From Methylovirgula sp. (lineage in GTDB: Bacteria; Pseudomonadota; Alphaproteobacteria; Rhizobiales; Beijerinckiaceae): a DNA stretch of 6,001 nucleotides. Both the position numbers and the translations under genes were made by a program. The stretch is taken from assembly GCA_030044485.1 (NCBI GenBank), contig JASHVQ010000249.1, positions 1 through 6,001 of the forward strand, given 5' to 3'. Positions 5,624-6,001 of this stretch are shown here, one piece after another; the first letter of the stretch is position 1, and each line of letters opens with the position of its first letter. Below the pieces are notes generated by a model that was given only the letters and a program-made list of their open reading frames with translations, did no database searches and was not told where the DNA came from.

Positions 5624-6001
5624 TCAGGCGGCAATCGCAAGGGCGGTCTCGATCTCCGCCCAAGCCTCGAGCGGATCGAAGCCCACCCCGTCCCCGCGCC
5701 ATTTGGCGGCCCGCTCGGCGCGCTCCAAGGCCGCGCCGCAGAGGTCAGGGGCCGCCTCGGCGACGGCGGCCGCTTCGCCAAGGTCGCCGTTACAATGCAG
5801 CGCCAAATCGATACCCGCGCAAAAGGCCGCCTCGGCGCGCGCCCGGAGGCTGCCGCTCAGTGCCTGCATCGACAGGTCGTCGCTGAGCAGCAGGCCGTCG
5901 AAACCGATGGTCTTGCGAATATATTCGATTGCGGCCGGCGAGAGCGTCGCCGGCCGGTCGGGATCGAGCGCCGTGAAGACCACATGCGCGCTCATGGCCA
6001 T
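5624..6001 (-). CDS. nagZ: Beta-N-acetylglucosaminidase NagZ, C-terminal part
   Basis: NagZ is a cytoplasmic glycoside hydrolase family 3 enzyme that removes GlcNAc from 1,6-anhydro-muropeptides during peptidoglycan recycling. In many bacteria its product pool tunes beta-lactamase induction. Only the last 125 codons are in the window; full proteins are about 340 residues, so the Met at the right edge is internal, within the family's conserved AMSAHV segment. The hallmark LLLSDDLSMQAL follows GFDG, and one Asp of this SDD motif (codons at about 5876-5881) is the catalytic nucleophile in characterised NagZ enzymes. AGIDLALHCNG downstream is also typical. The histidine-bearing catalytic loop lies outside the window. 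It is the upstream gene of the nagZ-scpA-scpB unit, a common alphaproteobacterial arrangement kept by synteny rather than shared function. Confidence 0.93.
   Translation of the reverse strand: MAMSAHVVFTALDPDRPATLSPAAIEYIRKTIGFDGLLLSDDLSMQALSGSLRARAEAAFCAGIDLALHCNGDLGEAAAVAEAAPDLCGAALERAERAAKWRGDGVGFDPLEAWAEIETALAIAA

Overview
The window looks like chromosomal DNA of a GC-rich alphaproteobacterium, most likely a hopanoid-making member of the Hyphomicrobiales (Rhizobiales). Three things point there: a nagZ-scpA-scpB run, which is a classic alphaproteobacterial gene order; a hopanoid C-2 methylase (hpnP); and strong G/C preference at third codon positions. There is no tRNA, rRNA, CRISPR array, transposase or phage gene. 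Genus cannot be fixed from the sequence alone.  Layout from left to right: (1) 3-1757, minus strand: the N-terminal 585 codons of an RND multidrug-type efflux permease that runs off the left edge. (2) 1758-2336: a 579-bp non-coding region between two divergent genes, with weak promoter candidates on each strand and an imperfect 14-bp direct repeat. (3) 2337-3923, plus strand: a complete cobalamin-binding radical SAM methyltransferase recognised as HpnP. (4) 3924-4042: a convergent gap holding three short GC-rich hairpins. (5) 4043-4711 scpB, 4748-5578 scpA and 5624-6001 the 3' part of nagZ, all minus strand, transcribed nagZ to scpA to scpB.  How the genes work together: ScpA and ScpB are the kleisin and winged-helix partners of SMC, used for chromosome compaction and segregation. 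NagZ recycles peptidoglycan and shares their operon by long-standing synteny rather than by function. HpnP methylates C-2 of hopanoids, the bacterial sterol surrogates, and so alters the outer membrane. The RND pump sits in the inner membrane and must partner with an adaptor and an outer-membrane channel that are not encoded upstream of it here. HpnP and the pump share one divergent intergenic region; a functional link between them is only an inference.  The content is mostly familiar families. The points most worth a second look are hpnP in the place where tatABC often follow scpB, an scpA/scpB junction in which one TGA separates two genes in the same frame, non-ATG starts in both scp genes, tandem hairpins with identical CAT loops, and the repeat at the putative pump promoter. 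I see no evidence for an undescribed multi-gene system.
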